DNA of 64,000 bases from Isoetes taiwanensis (Eukaryota > Streptophyta > Lycopodiopsida > Isoetales > Isoetaceae), in contig JAJEKV010000059.1 of NCBI GenBank assembly GCA_021234155.1, positions 351,844 to 415,843 of the forward strand, given 5' to 3'. Shown piece by piece: positions 11,158 through 23,867 of this stretch. Position 1 is the first letter of the stretch. Each line of letters opens with the position of its first letter. The notes under the pieces were generated by a model that was not told the DNA's origin, ran no database searches, and saw nothing but the letters and a program-made list of their open reading frames with translations. The position numbers were made by a program, and so were the translations under genes.

Positions 11158-13278
11158 ATCGTACTCTGTGAATGTGATTTAGATGACACTGCGATTGCTG
11201 ACCTTGAGCTTACTGGCAGCCCAATTGTGGAAGGCATAGTTCAGGGTTCTATACACTCAGCTTCACAAAGTCCTCTACACCGGTCTAGTTCAGCAAGAGG
11301 ACAAACAACAAATTCCATGTTACCTGGGAGCCCTACACTTTTGGCATCAAAGTCCGCTCGTGGTATTGACAGGCCAATGAAGTTAGCTGAAGTACATATT
11401 GCTGCTGAAAGTGAACTGTTGAGAATGGTTACTGATAAAAACTTAAACAAGGCGCTCTCTTCTCCTGAAGGATATCAGGTGTGCATAAGATTAGAATACT
11501 CTATTGAATTAGTTATTTCAGACTGCTAACCCTTGCAAGCTTATCAAGAGCTGTATTTAGAGTTAACACGAACTGCAGCAGATAACTATCATAGATCTTG
11601 GCAGAAAAGACATGGGGTTATATTTGATGGCGAAGTAGCTGCTGTACATTACAGATTAAAAAATTATGACTCGGCATCAAAGCTATATGAAAATGTATGT
11701 GCCCTTTACTCAGGCGAGTGCTAGCATACGTTGCTGGCCCAAGTGCGCCCAAGACTGGCAGACTGCCAAAAGCAACTTGGGGATCTTCCAGGTTACTTAT
11801 CATCCTGTGCTAAACCCCTGTCTTTAGAGGAGGATCTTCTGTCCATGGAAGAGAAGAAAGGTATTTTATCTGATCTTGTAAAGCTTGCACACGGCGGTTT
11901 AAAAGTTCCAATTTCCCTTGATGTTTCCTGAGGATATTAGCCTTGAGTCTCTGAGTTTGACCTTAATTTCAACGATGAACTCTGATGATGGGATCAAGGT
12001 AACTCTTTTCTTTCTTTTCTTTCTTTTCTCTTTCTTATATTCTTGGTGAGTCGTGCCTCCTAACAACATGTCGTCTTTGCAGATAATTAAAAGTGCATGT
12101 TGAACCTGGTAAACCATTAAGGCCAGTGTTATAGGTTTGTTCTATCCAGAGAACGTTTCCTTTTGTTTTGGCAAATTATTGCGTCCATGCTTGGTTTAGG
12201 GACTATTATGGCAATCATGAACTGACATCAAGTTTGCTTATGGTGAAGGTACTAAAGCCTCGTCCTCTTGTGGACATTAAGGCTGTAGTTGCAGAGGGTC
12301 TTCTACTGGGAAAGCCACAGTTGCTTGGATTAGTGATTGAGCCTATTAATTATGCACTTAGGGAAGGTATTCTACATTTAATACTAGGGCCAAACTTATC
12401 TCTGTATGACCCTCAAATATGTCAGTTGCAACCATACAATTCTTGTGGTGAAGGAATTTTTTCTAAACCTAATGTTTATACGCATTCGGAAAATGGAAGA
12501 GAGTCGAGCGACCTACCACTGATAAATGGTATGTTGGATAATTGGGGTGTCACTTCTGCAGAATTGAAAGGTGAAAAGATAGAGCTGCCACAATTTGCAA
12601 GCAATCAGACTTATGTAATATGGTTACATGTGTCAGCAAAATGCATAAGAGACGAGTCATCAATCTTAGCTTTATCAAAGACATTTCGCATTATAGATTT
12701 TCCACTTGATGGGACAGCTGTTCTAAGTCAAACTTACACAAAAATTGCAATCTCACAAAATGAGGCACAATGCAATCTGGATCCTACAAAAATTCCAGAT
12801 GAGGATAGAAGGGTACTAGATGTAAAGTTGGAATATGGCATGACATGAAATAGGGTTTACGAGAGGTATTCTCCATTGATTTGTTTGTTATGGTTGCGTT
12901 GAAGATTTTAGAAATTTGGAAATATAAACAGGAGCGTTGAAGTCGTGTTCACAGAAGCCTTTCGAACAATTACTCGTGTTGTTACAAAGGGAAATGAAGG
13001 AACACTTTTATTGCAGGTACATGTATATGCTACTTGGTTGTTTATATGTATTATTTGGCTGACCAGATAATGGTTTAATTGCAAGTGACTTTAAAGTCTC
13101 AGTTAAATGCCACCATCACTGTGATGGGCGCAGAACTGAAATTGCAGGATGGTTTTGGTCGTGTAAGCGGTAAAGAAGGAAAGCCTGATGCATCTTGATT
13201 ACTTCCAATCACACTGTCTCCACTGTCAGAATCTGCACTTATTTTCATTATACAGCTTAACAGCACCTATGCTAATGG
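11158..13278 (+). pseudogene. TRS130: TRS130/TRAPPC10 fragment, unprocessed pseudogene
   Basis: TRS130 is the TRAPPII tethering subunit that helps activate Rab GTPases at the trans-Golgi. Exon 1 (to 11478) has DRPMKLAEVHIAAESELLRM. Exon 2 (11539-11998) has AADNYHRSWQKRHGVIFDGE and YENVCALYSGE, then a TAG at 11722 where the family has Trp. Later LDV is joined directly to FPEDISLESLSLTL, so about 30 codons expected between them are gone. The donor after DDGIK is GTAACT and the acceptor is TTTGCAG at 12082. Further exons give KPRPLVDI...LGLVIEPINYALREGILHL (12168-12848), VEVVFTEAFRTITRVVTKGN (to 13016, donor GTACAT) and LKLQDGFGR (from 13086, donor at 13279). More stops occur near 12110, 12846 and 13196. 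Introns remain, so it is a duplicated DNA fragment, not a retrocopy. The amino-terminal two thirds are absent. Confidence 0.85.
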
Positions 13279-15386
13279 TGAGAAACCCAGTACCATTTTT
13301 ATTGCATGTTGAAATGTTTTCATTCCACAATGAGATGTTTACAGGCCTTAGAATTCAAAGGCTCTAAATAACCTCAAATTGTAAAAATTAAATTGCCCAT
13401 CAAACTTCTGGTTCTAAATGTTATATCTAACATATGGTGGGAGCTTTTCATTTTAAGTTCTTCCATCAAATAAACAACAACAAAACTTCATATTTTTGTA
13501 TAACAGTTCTGATACTAATGTGGGAACATTGATTGACAATACTACATACTATAATTTTGAAGTCAAAATGTATGACATTACTTTCTAAACACCAACACGC
13601 ATTTGAACTAAAGCTATTTATTATTTAAGGAGTCAAAATCTGGCTAAAAAAATGCCAGCTGCCTTGCTTTCTCGGAGGAAGAATTAGCAACTTGTCTCTG
13701 TTTATGGGTAGCCATCCAACAGTCTGGATTAAACATTTGCAGCATTGCCAATCCTTGGCATTGACTAATTTATTGTCATATACAATAGGAATAATTTCAT
13801 CTGCAAAATGTCCAGAGGCACTGCATTGATTTCGCTATATTTTCCACGTTCCCAGATCCTCCCATTTAGCCTTCCAAATTACAATTCATTTAGCTATTAC
13901 ATGATACATTAATTATTGAATTCAGTTGCAAATTTTCATTATTCCCAGTGTCCTCACGTATTTGACAATCGATCTTCATACTTCGCTGCTTGTTTTGGTA
14001 GAGCATTAGATGCAAAAAGAAATGTCTATGTTCAGACTTGCTAGTGTGTTCATCATTGCTTCAGCAGCTACAGCTAACTATCTTACAGATCTATCTATGG
14101 TGGCATTATGAATACAACATGAACCATTAACATGGTGTTATTCCCAATCTATGCATTAGGTAGTAACAAATATGGACTCAAATGAGATCATACATTATGT
14201 GGGAGAAGACAGACGAAATGAAAGAGCAACCTTTGTATACCTCAAGGCCCGCTTCAGATAAAAGGAATATAAAAAACTTATTTTATACAACAAAACATCA
14301 GGTACCTCTCCTTCAAAACAGCAGGTTACTACTTGCAATTTATTGGCATGATAGCTTCTTCTCTGAGCTGCATCATTTATCCACCAAAGCAAGACTCTTC
14401 CATGCAAAATATACATAACTCTGCAAAACATGACTTTGAATTATGATTTAAACCACTTCACCCTCTGGCCATGGAGGGCAACCCTCCGTGCGCAGCTCCT
14501 TGTTTTTTAAGACAATTTCACCAAGTTTTGATATAATTTTCATATTTGTTTTGTGCTTGGAAACGAGGCGAGCACCCAATTTGTAATGATATATCTTTCA
14601 CTATTTTGCAGATTTGAACACAGTGTAAGAGGTGTTTGAAGTCAGGGTCATACACTTTAGGAGAGGATAAATCCTCATAAATAGAGGTATGGCATCACAA
14701 TACCTTCGGGGAAGGGTCTTGTATCCTTCGCAGACTCCGATGTTGGATTGAACACTATGGGTGTGTTCGACATCCAAGGGTTCCATCTGCCTATGCTAGC
14801 TAGCAATCTCAACATTCATTTTTGGACTATTTCATTATATATGGACTACTACAATGATAAAGCTATATGTGCCCTCCAAGACTTGAGCTACTGGACTTTT
14901 TGACAAGAAGGCACTGTATACTGGCGGCCTCACTGTAAGAACATGAATGTCCATTTGACGAGCCATCCATGAAGGTCTTACCATAAGATTTCTCTTGCAA
15001 CTGGACGTATATGTTACATATTTGAATAACATGTGCACATCTTTGATGATGATGAGAGGTTGACTGGGCACACGGGGTCTCTAGTTTTTGAGTTTGAGAA
15101 TGACCAGTCATGTACCACAAAGCGTCAAGCCATCACAGTGAGGAGCATTGATCCGTGAAAGGATAAACCTATGTCCTGATGATGTCTTGTGTCTGACATG
15201 GGAGATGGAAGCCAATGACTGCTAGTGACTACATAGAGATAGAGGCTATCGACTATGCTTGGAAACCGTCAAACAAGAAGAAGATACCCAATACTATCAA
15301 GATACCTGTGCATGCTGCGGAGGCATATGCGGCACTCGAAGGGGATGTCAATTAGTATATCGAAAAGAGTCATTGATGCGAGTATT
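13279..15386. other. Non-coding stretch after the TRS130 fragment
   Basis: About 2.1 kb without a recognisable gene. Part of 13279-14100 may be intron or 3' flank of the lost gene. From 14600 to 15250 the sequence is less AT-rich and has gene-like texture, but no frame longer than 85 residues and no motif I know. Confidence 0.35.
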
Positions 15387-15731
15387 TCAAAAATGGTCCA
15401 TAAATTCAGGTATTGTCCAAAAATAATGAAACTGTGCTTTTAAAGGAATACCATAATGCTTAGCAGCTGCCCTTTGGCTTAGAATGCATCTTGTCACCGC
15501 CTCCATAGCATCCTCCAATGCATCAACTGTCCAGCTTCCCCTTGCTCCATTTCTGACCCTTTTCTGGTGTAACCCTTTGTTAGGAATGTTCTTCTTGAAC
15601 TTTACTGGTCTAATAGAAAGAGTCCTATTTCTTTGGGGAATAGATGGTCCAGTGGCATCATTAAGATTAGATTCTGCAAGAGGACTTGACCTTGGGAAAG
15701 GGGCAATAGTTCTAAACCTCCTAAGTATCAT
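15387..15731 (-). pseudogene. psq-type helix-turn-helix fragment (pogo/CENP-B-like transposase)
   Basis: The 114-residue minus-strand frame contains RGSWTVDALEDAMEAV, then LSQRAAAKHYGIP. This is the layout of the Pipsqueak/CENP-B N-terminal helix-turn-helix: a W near the start of helix 1, the S-x-R-x-A-A-K-x-Y-G-I-P turn and the recognition helix. The domain binds DNA and sits at the N terminus of pogo-type transposases and related plant proteins. No CENP-B second domain or DDE nuclease follows, so it is a fragment. The first 70 residues are basic and unstructured. Confidence 0.6.
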
Positions 15732-15761
15732 GGTTACACAATGGATTAGACTGATACATTT

Positions 15762-16105
15762 AGCATAAGATCTGCAACAACAAGTGCAAAGTAAGTTAAT
15801 GTAAGTTATGCAAAAATTAGTGCATCAAATTAATCTGAAATTTGAATTGAACAAAATGCATGAGAGCTCTCACAATAAAAGAAAGCGGTTCAGATTATCA
15901 TTACGTGATGCTAGGAGCTCTCAAGCTTTGTAAGTTTAGCATAAGATCTGCAACAAAATTAGCTTTGTAAGTTGTGCAAAAATTAGTGCATCAAATTAAT
16001 CTGAAATTTGAAATGAACAAAATGCATGAGAGCTCTCACAATAAAAGAAAGTGGTTCAGATTATCATTACCATATGCTAGGAGCTCTCAAGCTTTGTAAG
16101 TTAGA
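15762..16105. repeat. Direct tandem duplication of about 170 bp
   Basis: Two copies, roughly 15762-15937 and 15940-16105, both run from GCATAAGATCTGCAACAA to AGCTCTCAAGCTTTGTAAG. A few substitutions and a small indel separate them. Function unknown. Confidence 0.8.
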
Positions 16106-17145
16106 TTGAAGCAGTCTCAGATCGAGATAGAAACAAAGAAACCTCCTCTTGCATTTATAATGATCATGGAAGAGAAACATCAAGAAGCAATGAAGCACGA
16201 AACTGGAAATAGGGCACTCAAGGGTATGAATTGAACCATCATGAATCCCTTTTTATACTCCAAGCTATCAAGAAAAACAAGAACCACTTGTCCAGATCAT
16301 CGATCCTCTCTGAAAGCCTCCTTTTATCCACTAGAAACATGGCCAGATCTGTGCCACAATATCAATCCTCTGAAACAAAGGGCCAGATGTATTTTCCGCT
16401 AAGAAAGTCCTGGATTCTCTCAAGTTTTGGAGGCAAATTAACCAACGGCCATTAGAAACCATAGAACTCTGGCTTAGCTATGATTTTTGGAAGGAAACTT
16501 GTTAAAACCATGCAAAAGCCATCCTGTGCCATTGATAGTTGTATTCCGTCCAGACAAGAACAATCCAAATGCCTTCAACGGCAAAAACTACGCCATGTTC
16601 CTCTTGCTGGTGCGCCGAATTAGGGCTGCAGTTGTGCCAAACCCTAAATGCCATCCTAGCCAAAAGGGAGCAATGTGGCACTGTCACGGAAAATTTTATG
16701 ACTATTTTCAAAGGTGGCCAGTCAATGGGGGTGCACCATTGACGGCGCACCTCCCTTAGACCTAACATCCCTCCTGATGATGAGCACTGCCGAAGATGAA
16801 GAGTTCCGAAAGACTGAAGTATATACAATAAAATCAATCGAAAATCAGCCATGCCTGCAAAAGCACCTGAGTCACACTGCCTTTCAGGATATGAAGAAAA
16901 CTTAACCAACGACACAACCATGACTGCCACTTGACTTTAGTCTAACCAACGATACAACCATGACTGCCACTTGACTTTGGTCTTGAACCATAACTTCTTA
17001 CCCCTGTAGGTTCCATCCAAGTGACCTGTAATTCTATTGAAAAGTGCATGCGTTTACTTTGAAAAGAACTGGAACTGCCTTATTAAGATTTCTACAGAAG
17101 CAATTTGCAAATTATGTTGCATCACACTTGCATTTGTCCCTCCTA
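16106..17145. other. Non-coding flank of the 17.15 kb LTR element
   Basis: Overlapping frames on both strands around 16490-16930 share no recognisable domain. A 38-bp tandem duplication starting TAACCAACGA occurs at 16903-16940 and 16943-16980. Confidence 0.4.
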
Positions 17146-17150
17146 ATCCC

Positions 17151-17453
17151 TATTGGAAAACTAAAAAATGGAGGATATAGATCTTAATATTAACAACACA
17201 GATCATCAGCAGAATAGGAAACAAGGAAGATGCCTCATGCATCGTCATGTCCCGAATAGGGCTCGGGACCACACCCTTCTCTGCATATTGAAGGACTCGG
17301 AATAGCAAGAATGGAGGAAGAGGTTATCTGTATGATACCGGATGCTTCTTTATATAGTATCTCCAGTTGGTGGAGTTGCAACGGTCTTCTCCAAATACAG
17401 TTTGAGACAAAACGGACGTTAGTGATGATCATGACAGATTCCATATTCCAACA
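17151..17453 (-). repeat. 3' LTR (left copy)
   Basis: It starts with TATTGGAA (one change from TGTTGGAA) and ends TTCCAACA. The minus-strand TATATAAAG is intact in this copy. A diverged echo of its right end plus flank appears again near 17510-17580. Confidence 0.85.
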
Positions 17454-19050
17454 CCCCCATTCAAAGGGATGTCGTAATGAAATGAAGGTTCCCTTTGAAA
17501 ACTAGCACAGATGGAATCTCATGTTCCAGTACCCCCATTCAAAGGGAATACTGAAATGTAATGAGGCCCTATTCTTCATAGGTGTGAAGCCCCCACTTAA
17601 GACTGATCTCCACAACGAAAATCAATTCTCCAGCAATACAGAAGACAAATTTTAGGTGATGAATAAGATCACCTTGGTCCAAGAGATGGTGTGTCTTCCA
17701 GATGTAGCAAATGGACCTAATCTCCACCCTGTTGTCTGGCATGCCGACATCCTACTCTGTCACGCATCCAAGTGTATGTCGCAAGATTATACAAACATTT
17801 TTGGTCCCTTTCTTGCTTAGGACATCACTATATATATCAGGAATACTCCCGTTCCACGGGAAAGGATGTCAAAGTTCACAAATTTAAACAGTGTCATTGC
17901 CTCTACCAGCAAATCTATAGCACAGGTGTGTTCTCCAGACTCGGCAAGGGAGTACCACATCAGCTTACTTACTGGCGCTAACATCCCAACATAAATCAGA
18001 AAGGTCTTCCAGACTTGTCCCCTGACAAGAACACTCAAACAAACATAAGGTGCCATGATCCTTCAACCTTCCCTTGCTTACTTGTAGAACAGTGATGTAC
18101 AAATCAAGGAATACCTCAAGCTCCACACAAACGTATCTGAACAAGAGGTCCTCCAGTCTAGTCACATACTGGCAGGAACATTCAATAGCATGGAGTCCAG
18201 TCTTAACATAAATGAGAAGCCATCAGCATGCCCTCAATAGCATTCCTGGCACAACGTCCACACCAGCTGAGGCTTTAAATCACAACAAGCCAATGGTCCC
18301 AGATAAACATTTTCTGTTAAGGCTGCATGAAGGTTTTCCAGGATGACGAGATACTACAACATCTACATATCCCACAGATGAGCGTAAAATAGCCATATTT
18401 CCAAATACTTTATAGACTTCATGGTGATCTGCAGAAGAAGTGAACAGACTACAAAGGATCTCAACATAGTTTCTCAATAGCGTATGGATTAAAATACAGG
18501 GTAAGATGATAATGTAAGCAAATTTGAGCTTGAGAGCAAAAGGCAGAAAAGATAAAGAAACAAAGCTTTACAAAGGAAATCTGAAGCAGCAAACAAGTAA
18601 ACAAGGTGGTAGGCTCTAAAGTTAGCATAACATTTGCACACAAGCAATGCTAATAAGGAGTGAGTAGCAAAACAAAAATAGGAGCAAGATACAGGCTGTA
18701 AACAATTTTTGAGAATGGAAAAGAACTGGAGCAAGGAAGTGGTTCAAGAAGATAACGAGTTAAACATGACAGGGATTGACATGAGACAACAAGACACCCC
18801 GTAAAAATCGAATCTGCCATGCTTAACATTCAGCACACATTCCAGTGTTTGCTGCATCCAGGATGAGAATTTGATATTTGGCGAATGGAACATAATGGCA
18901 TCTAAATCCAGACAATCAAGAGGAAGTTGGTTGCGATCTTGACGATTTAAGCATAATGAAGGAATGGAAGGCGGGAGCTTGTTTGACAGAATGTGACTGA
19001 GAGGTCAAAGAGTAAGGGAAGCGAAGCAATCAGATGCCACTTAGAACAAA

Positions 19051-21980
19051 GGTGACGGATCAAATGCACTAATGACCTGTAGTGCAATTGCAGATTCCTT
19101 TTTCAAAAACTCAAATTTATGTTGTTTTTAGGGGGTGGTTGCAAAACAGTGTTGAAAAATCTGTGCAAGAAAAAAAAATGCCACATTTTCACTAGACACC
19201 CAAAAAATATGATCAAATATATATTCATAGTCACAAAAAATGTCACTTTTAGTAAATAACAAGTGACGTTGATTCCTTTAATATCAAGGGGTGCTTCTTT
19301 ACGAGCAAAGTCCCCTTCATCTTCTTGTTCACTTTCTGCAAGTATGTCCGTAAGGGGAAAAACATCATTTTGTACCACTTAGCTCATCTACTTGACACAG
19401 ACTTTCGAGAGAAACTAGATCAACAAGGTCAGTAGAATTATCATTATTCCTGGTCAATAGTGATTATACCTCAGAACTGTTAGCACCCTAACAAGAAGTA
19501 CCCAATTCTAGCCAAACAGACTCTAAAAAGAAGTTATCTATGTACGTACAAGATTCAACCTTAGTGTTTGTCTATGGGCGAATAAATGAACACAAGTTAG
19601 ATCCTTCTAAAGACCAATGTTTTGTGGAAGAATAAGAAAAAAAAGCTTTTAAAGTTTATTTGCCTACATATAATTAAATAAGCATACAAATATAACAATA
19701 ATAAAAAATAAACACAACTATGTTAGAAAGAATTTGGCAGGTTCGGATTTGGCACGTGGGAAAAAAGGGGTGGGTAGGAAAAATAGTGGTGGGTAGGTGC
19801 TTATGCCCGGCATAGGCATGCTATGAGCGCATAGCATCAGCCCTTTTTTTTTTCTATTGCAGCATTAGGGTAACGAACTGGCAGCTTTTCTTCCTGATTC
19901 GCATCTTCTATTTCATCTTCACATCGAGGCATTCTATTTCATCTTCACATCGAGACAAGAATCGAATCAAAAGATAGGTCTGCGAAGTTTTGAATATAAA
20001 TTAGGTCTCCTGTTTGATCTTAGTAACGTCAAATCGGCAGCTTGATTCTATTCCTGAATCGGCAGTCTTCTAGTTCATGTTTAGGTTAGGAAATCGACAC
20101 CAAAGAGGTTCGTCATCTATTTCTCATATTCGTGATTTAGCAGGTTTGTCTGATTTTGCACCAAAGAACCAGATGGTTTGAATGGAGTAAATCGGCACCA
20201 AAGAACTATGGTTTTTTTCTGCAAGTCTGAGCCATGGTCGAATATTTTTTGTCTGAGATTCAACCAAAGATGTGTTGGCTTCAGTTGTAGCCATTTTAAA
20301 CAATGCTGGATTTTCCAGCCTATTTCGGCAGTTCAAAGTGCATCTTCATATCCCGAAGACCCAGTTACATGGTAAGATTTTAGCAGTTTATTGCAGATTT
20401 TGGCAAAATATTACCCAAGACACAGTTAATATATGTCAAATTAACTTTTGAGCACATGCAGATATAAAGTTCAAGTCATTTTGTCCTTGAATCATAGATT
20501 AATCTGTTAACAAATGAGGTGGAGACTATTATATTTGAAGCACATTCATGAGAAATGGCTTAAGAGGTTTAGGAAACTGGATACATCTCCAATAGAGCAG
20601 ACATGGAGTTATAATGGATATGCTCAAGTGGTCATGCAACATGAAGCACAATTTATATTGTGTAACCTGATCTAGTAATTGTCTCAAGAACTAAACTGTA
20701 CTTATAACATGATATCTAGAACATGACACTTGCAGATTATCGAGTTCTCGTCCAAGACTTAGTTAACTTATTGTCCAAATTTTGAATTATTGACCAAGAC
20801 TTAGTTAACTTACTGTCTAACTTTGGAAGAGCCCCGGGCTTCACTCCAAGTCGCTGCTGCTTCACTCCAAGCACTTCGTCAAAAAATTGCTCCTTCCCTA
20901 TGCCTGTCATAAGCTTGGGTTTTTTCAATTTGTCTTTATGTCTACGATATCATAGGCAAAAAAGGCTTCTTTAAAATGTCTTTGCTTATGCCCGTCATAG
21001 GCATGATCCATTTTTTTAGTTCCTTTTTTATTCTTGTTTATCTGGAGAAAAAAATTGGCCTATGCCTATGCCGTCATAGAAATAACACTCTCAAAAAATA
21101 GTGTTTACTCATGCCATCATAGGCATGTCACTTTTCTATCTTTTTTCTCCAAAAAAGGAATTGGTCTTTGCGTATGTTGGCATAGGCATAGATATGTTAT
21201 GTATTTCCAAAAGCATCCAAACTTTGCCAAACTTGGTTTTATCGTGTCTTTAGCTTATGTCATTAGCTTTTTTCTTTTTTATTGTGAAGCAAGTATAGAA
21301 AGCTTTAAACACCATGAAGAAGATTCATCTCCTCCTCCAAATGTTGCCTTGCTGGAGCTTGTAGATATAGTACACCGACTTCTCTAGGTAGATGCATCAT
21401 TGACATGGCTTTATATGCATCAGCACCACTATATAACATGTTGATCATACACTTCCTCAAAAGTAATATCAGGTGCAGCACATTTTTTAAATGTTCTGGT
21501 TGCTGCTTATGTACATCTTGCACAGTTTTGTAGTTTCAATATTTTTTGTCTAATCAAAGTGCTATGCGCGCATAGGCTCATGTTATTTTCATTGTACAAA
21601 TAACATGTTTGAGAACCTTGTTTGTGCTTTTTTGTAATGATGTATTTAGATTAATGTCATCATGCCTTTTAGAAAACCTTCATATCAGCTTTTGAAACGG
21701 TGGTTCTTATATCATTTTTAGACTCCATTTCTTTTTGTCTAGTTTTGCAAAAGAAATAAAACTTGTTAAAATTATTTCAATAAATAGATCCTTAAAATGG
21801 AAACTTTATGGTAAAATATGTCAATTTTCTTCTTTTGACCCCCCTAAAATGGCACCACAGTCCTAGAAAATGAAGCATTTTTTAAAGTTTGATGCCAAAA
21901 TTAGCATATTTTTAGGGAATATTAGGGAATATTCTTTTATGAGTGCAACTGCAGGTCATTAGTGCATTTACTAGGTCACC
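19051..21980. mobile_element. TIR DNA transposon, non-autonomous, nested in the LTR element
   Basis: AAATGCACTAATGACCTG at 19062-19079 is the exact reverse complement of 21952-21969. Outside it, GGTGAC at 19051 matches GTCACC at 21975-21980. The right subterminal region has GGGAATATTAGGGAATATTC, matching GGGAATTTTAGGGAAT in the 40.9-43.1 kb element, so the two are related. Inside, the word TATGCC...GGCATA recurs (19803, 20985, 21058, 21110, 21170), each time as a near-palindrome. No transposase is seen. The exact outer boundary and target duplication are unsettled. Confidence 0.65.
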
Positions 21981-22134
21981 TTATTTTAGGCGATTTCAGG
22001 CAAGCATGGGCAGAGATATAAAGAAATAAGCCAAAAGAATCCATTCGATTCTAATGAGATAAATTGAGGGTGAATCAAAGCTTCTAGAGTGCGGCTTAGG
22101 CGATTACAGTACACGCAATTGTGGGCCCATAACC

Positions 22135-22436
22135 TGTTGGAAAACTAAAAAATGGAGGAGATAGATCTTAATATTAACAACACAGATCATCAGCAGAATA
22201 GGAAACAAGGAAGATGCCTCATGCATCGTCATGTCCCGAATAGGGCTCGTGACCACACCCTTCTCTGCATATTGAAGGACTCAGAATAGCAAGAATGGAG
22301 GAAGAGGTTATCTGTATGATACCGGATGCTTCTTTGTATAGTATCTCCAGTCGGTGGAGTTGCAACGGCTTCTCCAAATACAGTTTGAGATAAAACGGAC
22401 GTTAGTGATGATCATGAGAGATTCCATGTTCCAACA
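22135..22436 (-). repeat. 5' LTR (right copy)
   Basis: It has intact TGTTGGAA and TTCCAACA termini. The TATA box carries one change here (TATACAAAG). The ATCCC duplication follows directly. Confidence 0.85.
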
Positions 22437-22441
22437 ATCCC

Positions 22442-23013
22442 TTGCAGATATAAAAGACTGCTGAAGCATTTGAAACTGTACATCGAGTTCCATAATGTCT
22501 TATATATTCCCTATAGATTGCTCTCCTCTAATAAGCTGATCTTCATGCAATAGATTTAAATCCAAACAACATTCCTTTGTTGCCCTTTCTGGATCTACCA
22601 CACCTGCAACCTCATCCAAAACATCACCAATAGAAAATCATCATAACAAAAACCATGCTGCAATTTATCTAACTCTTCATGGCTTTGTCCGAGTTGTGAC
22701 CTTAGATAGTCGCAGTACCAAAAAAAGGAGAATTATCATCAATTTTAGGAACTGGAAGATAGAAAACATCAGATATTGGCTCAGAGGCGCCATTGTGGCT
22801 ATTAAGTAGTATCATAAACATGATATGAGAATAGAATGCACATATTATAACAGTTTAATCACTCTTAGAATTTACATCTTTTAAGCAACTTAGGATGACA
22901 CCAAAGTTGCATAAAAGTTCCCATGTAAGAGTCCCCTATCGCTTATAGTGCAAATGAGTCAACAATGCGGTCATTGGATTCCTTATGAATAGAATAGATT
23001 CCCCTTATGAAAA
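22442..23013. other. Non-coding flank
   Basis: Sequence right of the LTR element's target duplication. Its first bases continue the flank broken at 17150. No gene seen. Confidence 0.35.
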
Positions 23014-23090
23014 AACTGTAATAGCTCTGTGGATGATAAAAACTCTATTCTATTCTATTCTATTCTATTCTATTCTATTCTAAGGTCAAC
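23014..23090 (+). mobile_element. LINE 3' tail with (ATTCT)n
   Basis: CTCTGTGGATGATAAAAACT followed by nine or so ATTCT units parallels CTCCGTGGACGTTAAAAAAA followed by (CTATT)n at 58890-58930, the tail of a recognisable LINE remnant. This is therefore a heavily 5'-truncated copy of the same LINE family. Confidence 0.55.
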
Positions 23091-23867
23091 GATTGCAAGA
23101 ATAAAACAACATTCTTCATAAACTTTGACCTAAACAACTTATAGATTCACGTTCAATATCCATCAAAGCATGATTATATAGCTTATGACGATTCCTAAAT
23201 TACATGAATAGATTCAACATGGCTATTTGAATTGATCAGGGTGCGCTTAATCAGCTTCAATATGTAGCATAATAACAGGGGGTTTCTTTTGTATTTTTGT
23301 ACTTTTTTCCCTAAGGTTTTTATATGATTTCATGGATGTATTTGATGAGGCATACTGATTAGTATATCTAGAGTGCGCGTACGGTTGAACTAATTTTGAT
23401 GCCTATATCCAATGGTTTAGACCCATATATCATATATTTATTTTTATATTGTATTTTCGTATTGTATCAAATATTCTGCTCGACATGCAAGGCTCGAGAT
23501 AACCCATTTTAGGGTTATGTGTTGGGAATGAAAATGAAGATTTTTAGGGAAGAATCATCTCTGCATTCCGGCGATCTGCGAATAGGAGAATTCCGGGTTT
23601 GACAGGTCGTGATGTCTGCAGATTGACAACGAATCATTACCAACCGCCCTCTTAATTTTTTGTTTTATCAGGGTTCATGGTCCCGAGAGCTGAACCGATT
23701 TGTTTTCCTGGACGTTTGGATCTCCCTGCCTCTTTCCTGCCATATATTTTTGCTCATCTTCAATGCCTTTTTGCCGCCACCACCTCTTCGAAGAGTTAAG
23801 ACCGCCGATTGGTACCGCTTCTCCTCATTCTAACAATGGGGTTTTCAGCTCCATAGCGGTAACGTAT
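23091..23867. other. Non-coding stretch upstream of the DUF632 pseudogene
   Basis: AT-rich up to about 23500, then less so. 23520-23860 could contain the decayed 5' part of the following gene. No promoter is assigned. Confidence 0.35.

Larger units (their letters stand above)
17151..22436 (-). mobile_element. Non-coding LTR retrotransposon (LARD-like), minus orientation
   Basis: Two direct repeats of 303 and 302 bp bound 4.7 kb of internal DNA, and the whole is flanked by the 5-bp duplication ATCCC (17146-17150 and 22437-22441). The LTR ends are TGTTGGAA and TTCCAACA. Orientation is inferred from three signs: a TATATAAAG box on the minus strand of the LTR, a G-rich TTTGAATGGGGG tract (rc of 17454 onward) next to the left LTR as a polypurine tract would be, and GGTTATGGGCCCAC (rc of 22121-22134) in primer-binding position. 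The LTRs differ by about nine substitutions and one indel, near 3 percent. No gag or pol is recognisable inside, so mobilisation would need an autonomous partner. A separate TIR element is nested within. Confidence 0.82.

Noticed and set aside
16502-16930. 142-residue minus-strand frame
   Set aside because: Trp/Cys-rich, unlike known domains, and overlapped by frames on the other strand with equal support.
17817-18734. Series of minus-strand frames as a gag-pol remnant
   Set aside because: No zinc knuckle, protease, RT or integrase motif is visible; treated as non-coding LTR-element interior.
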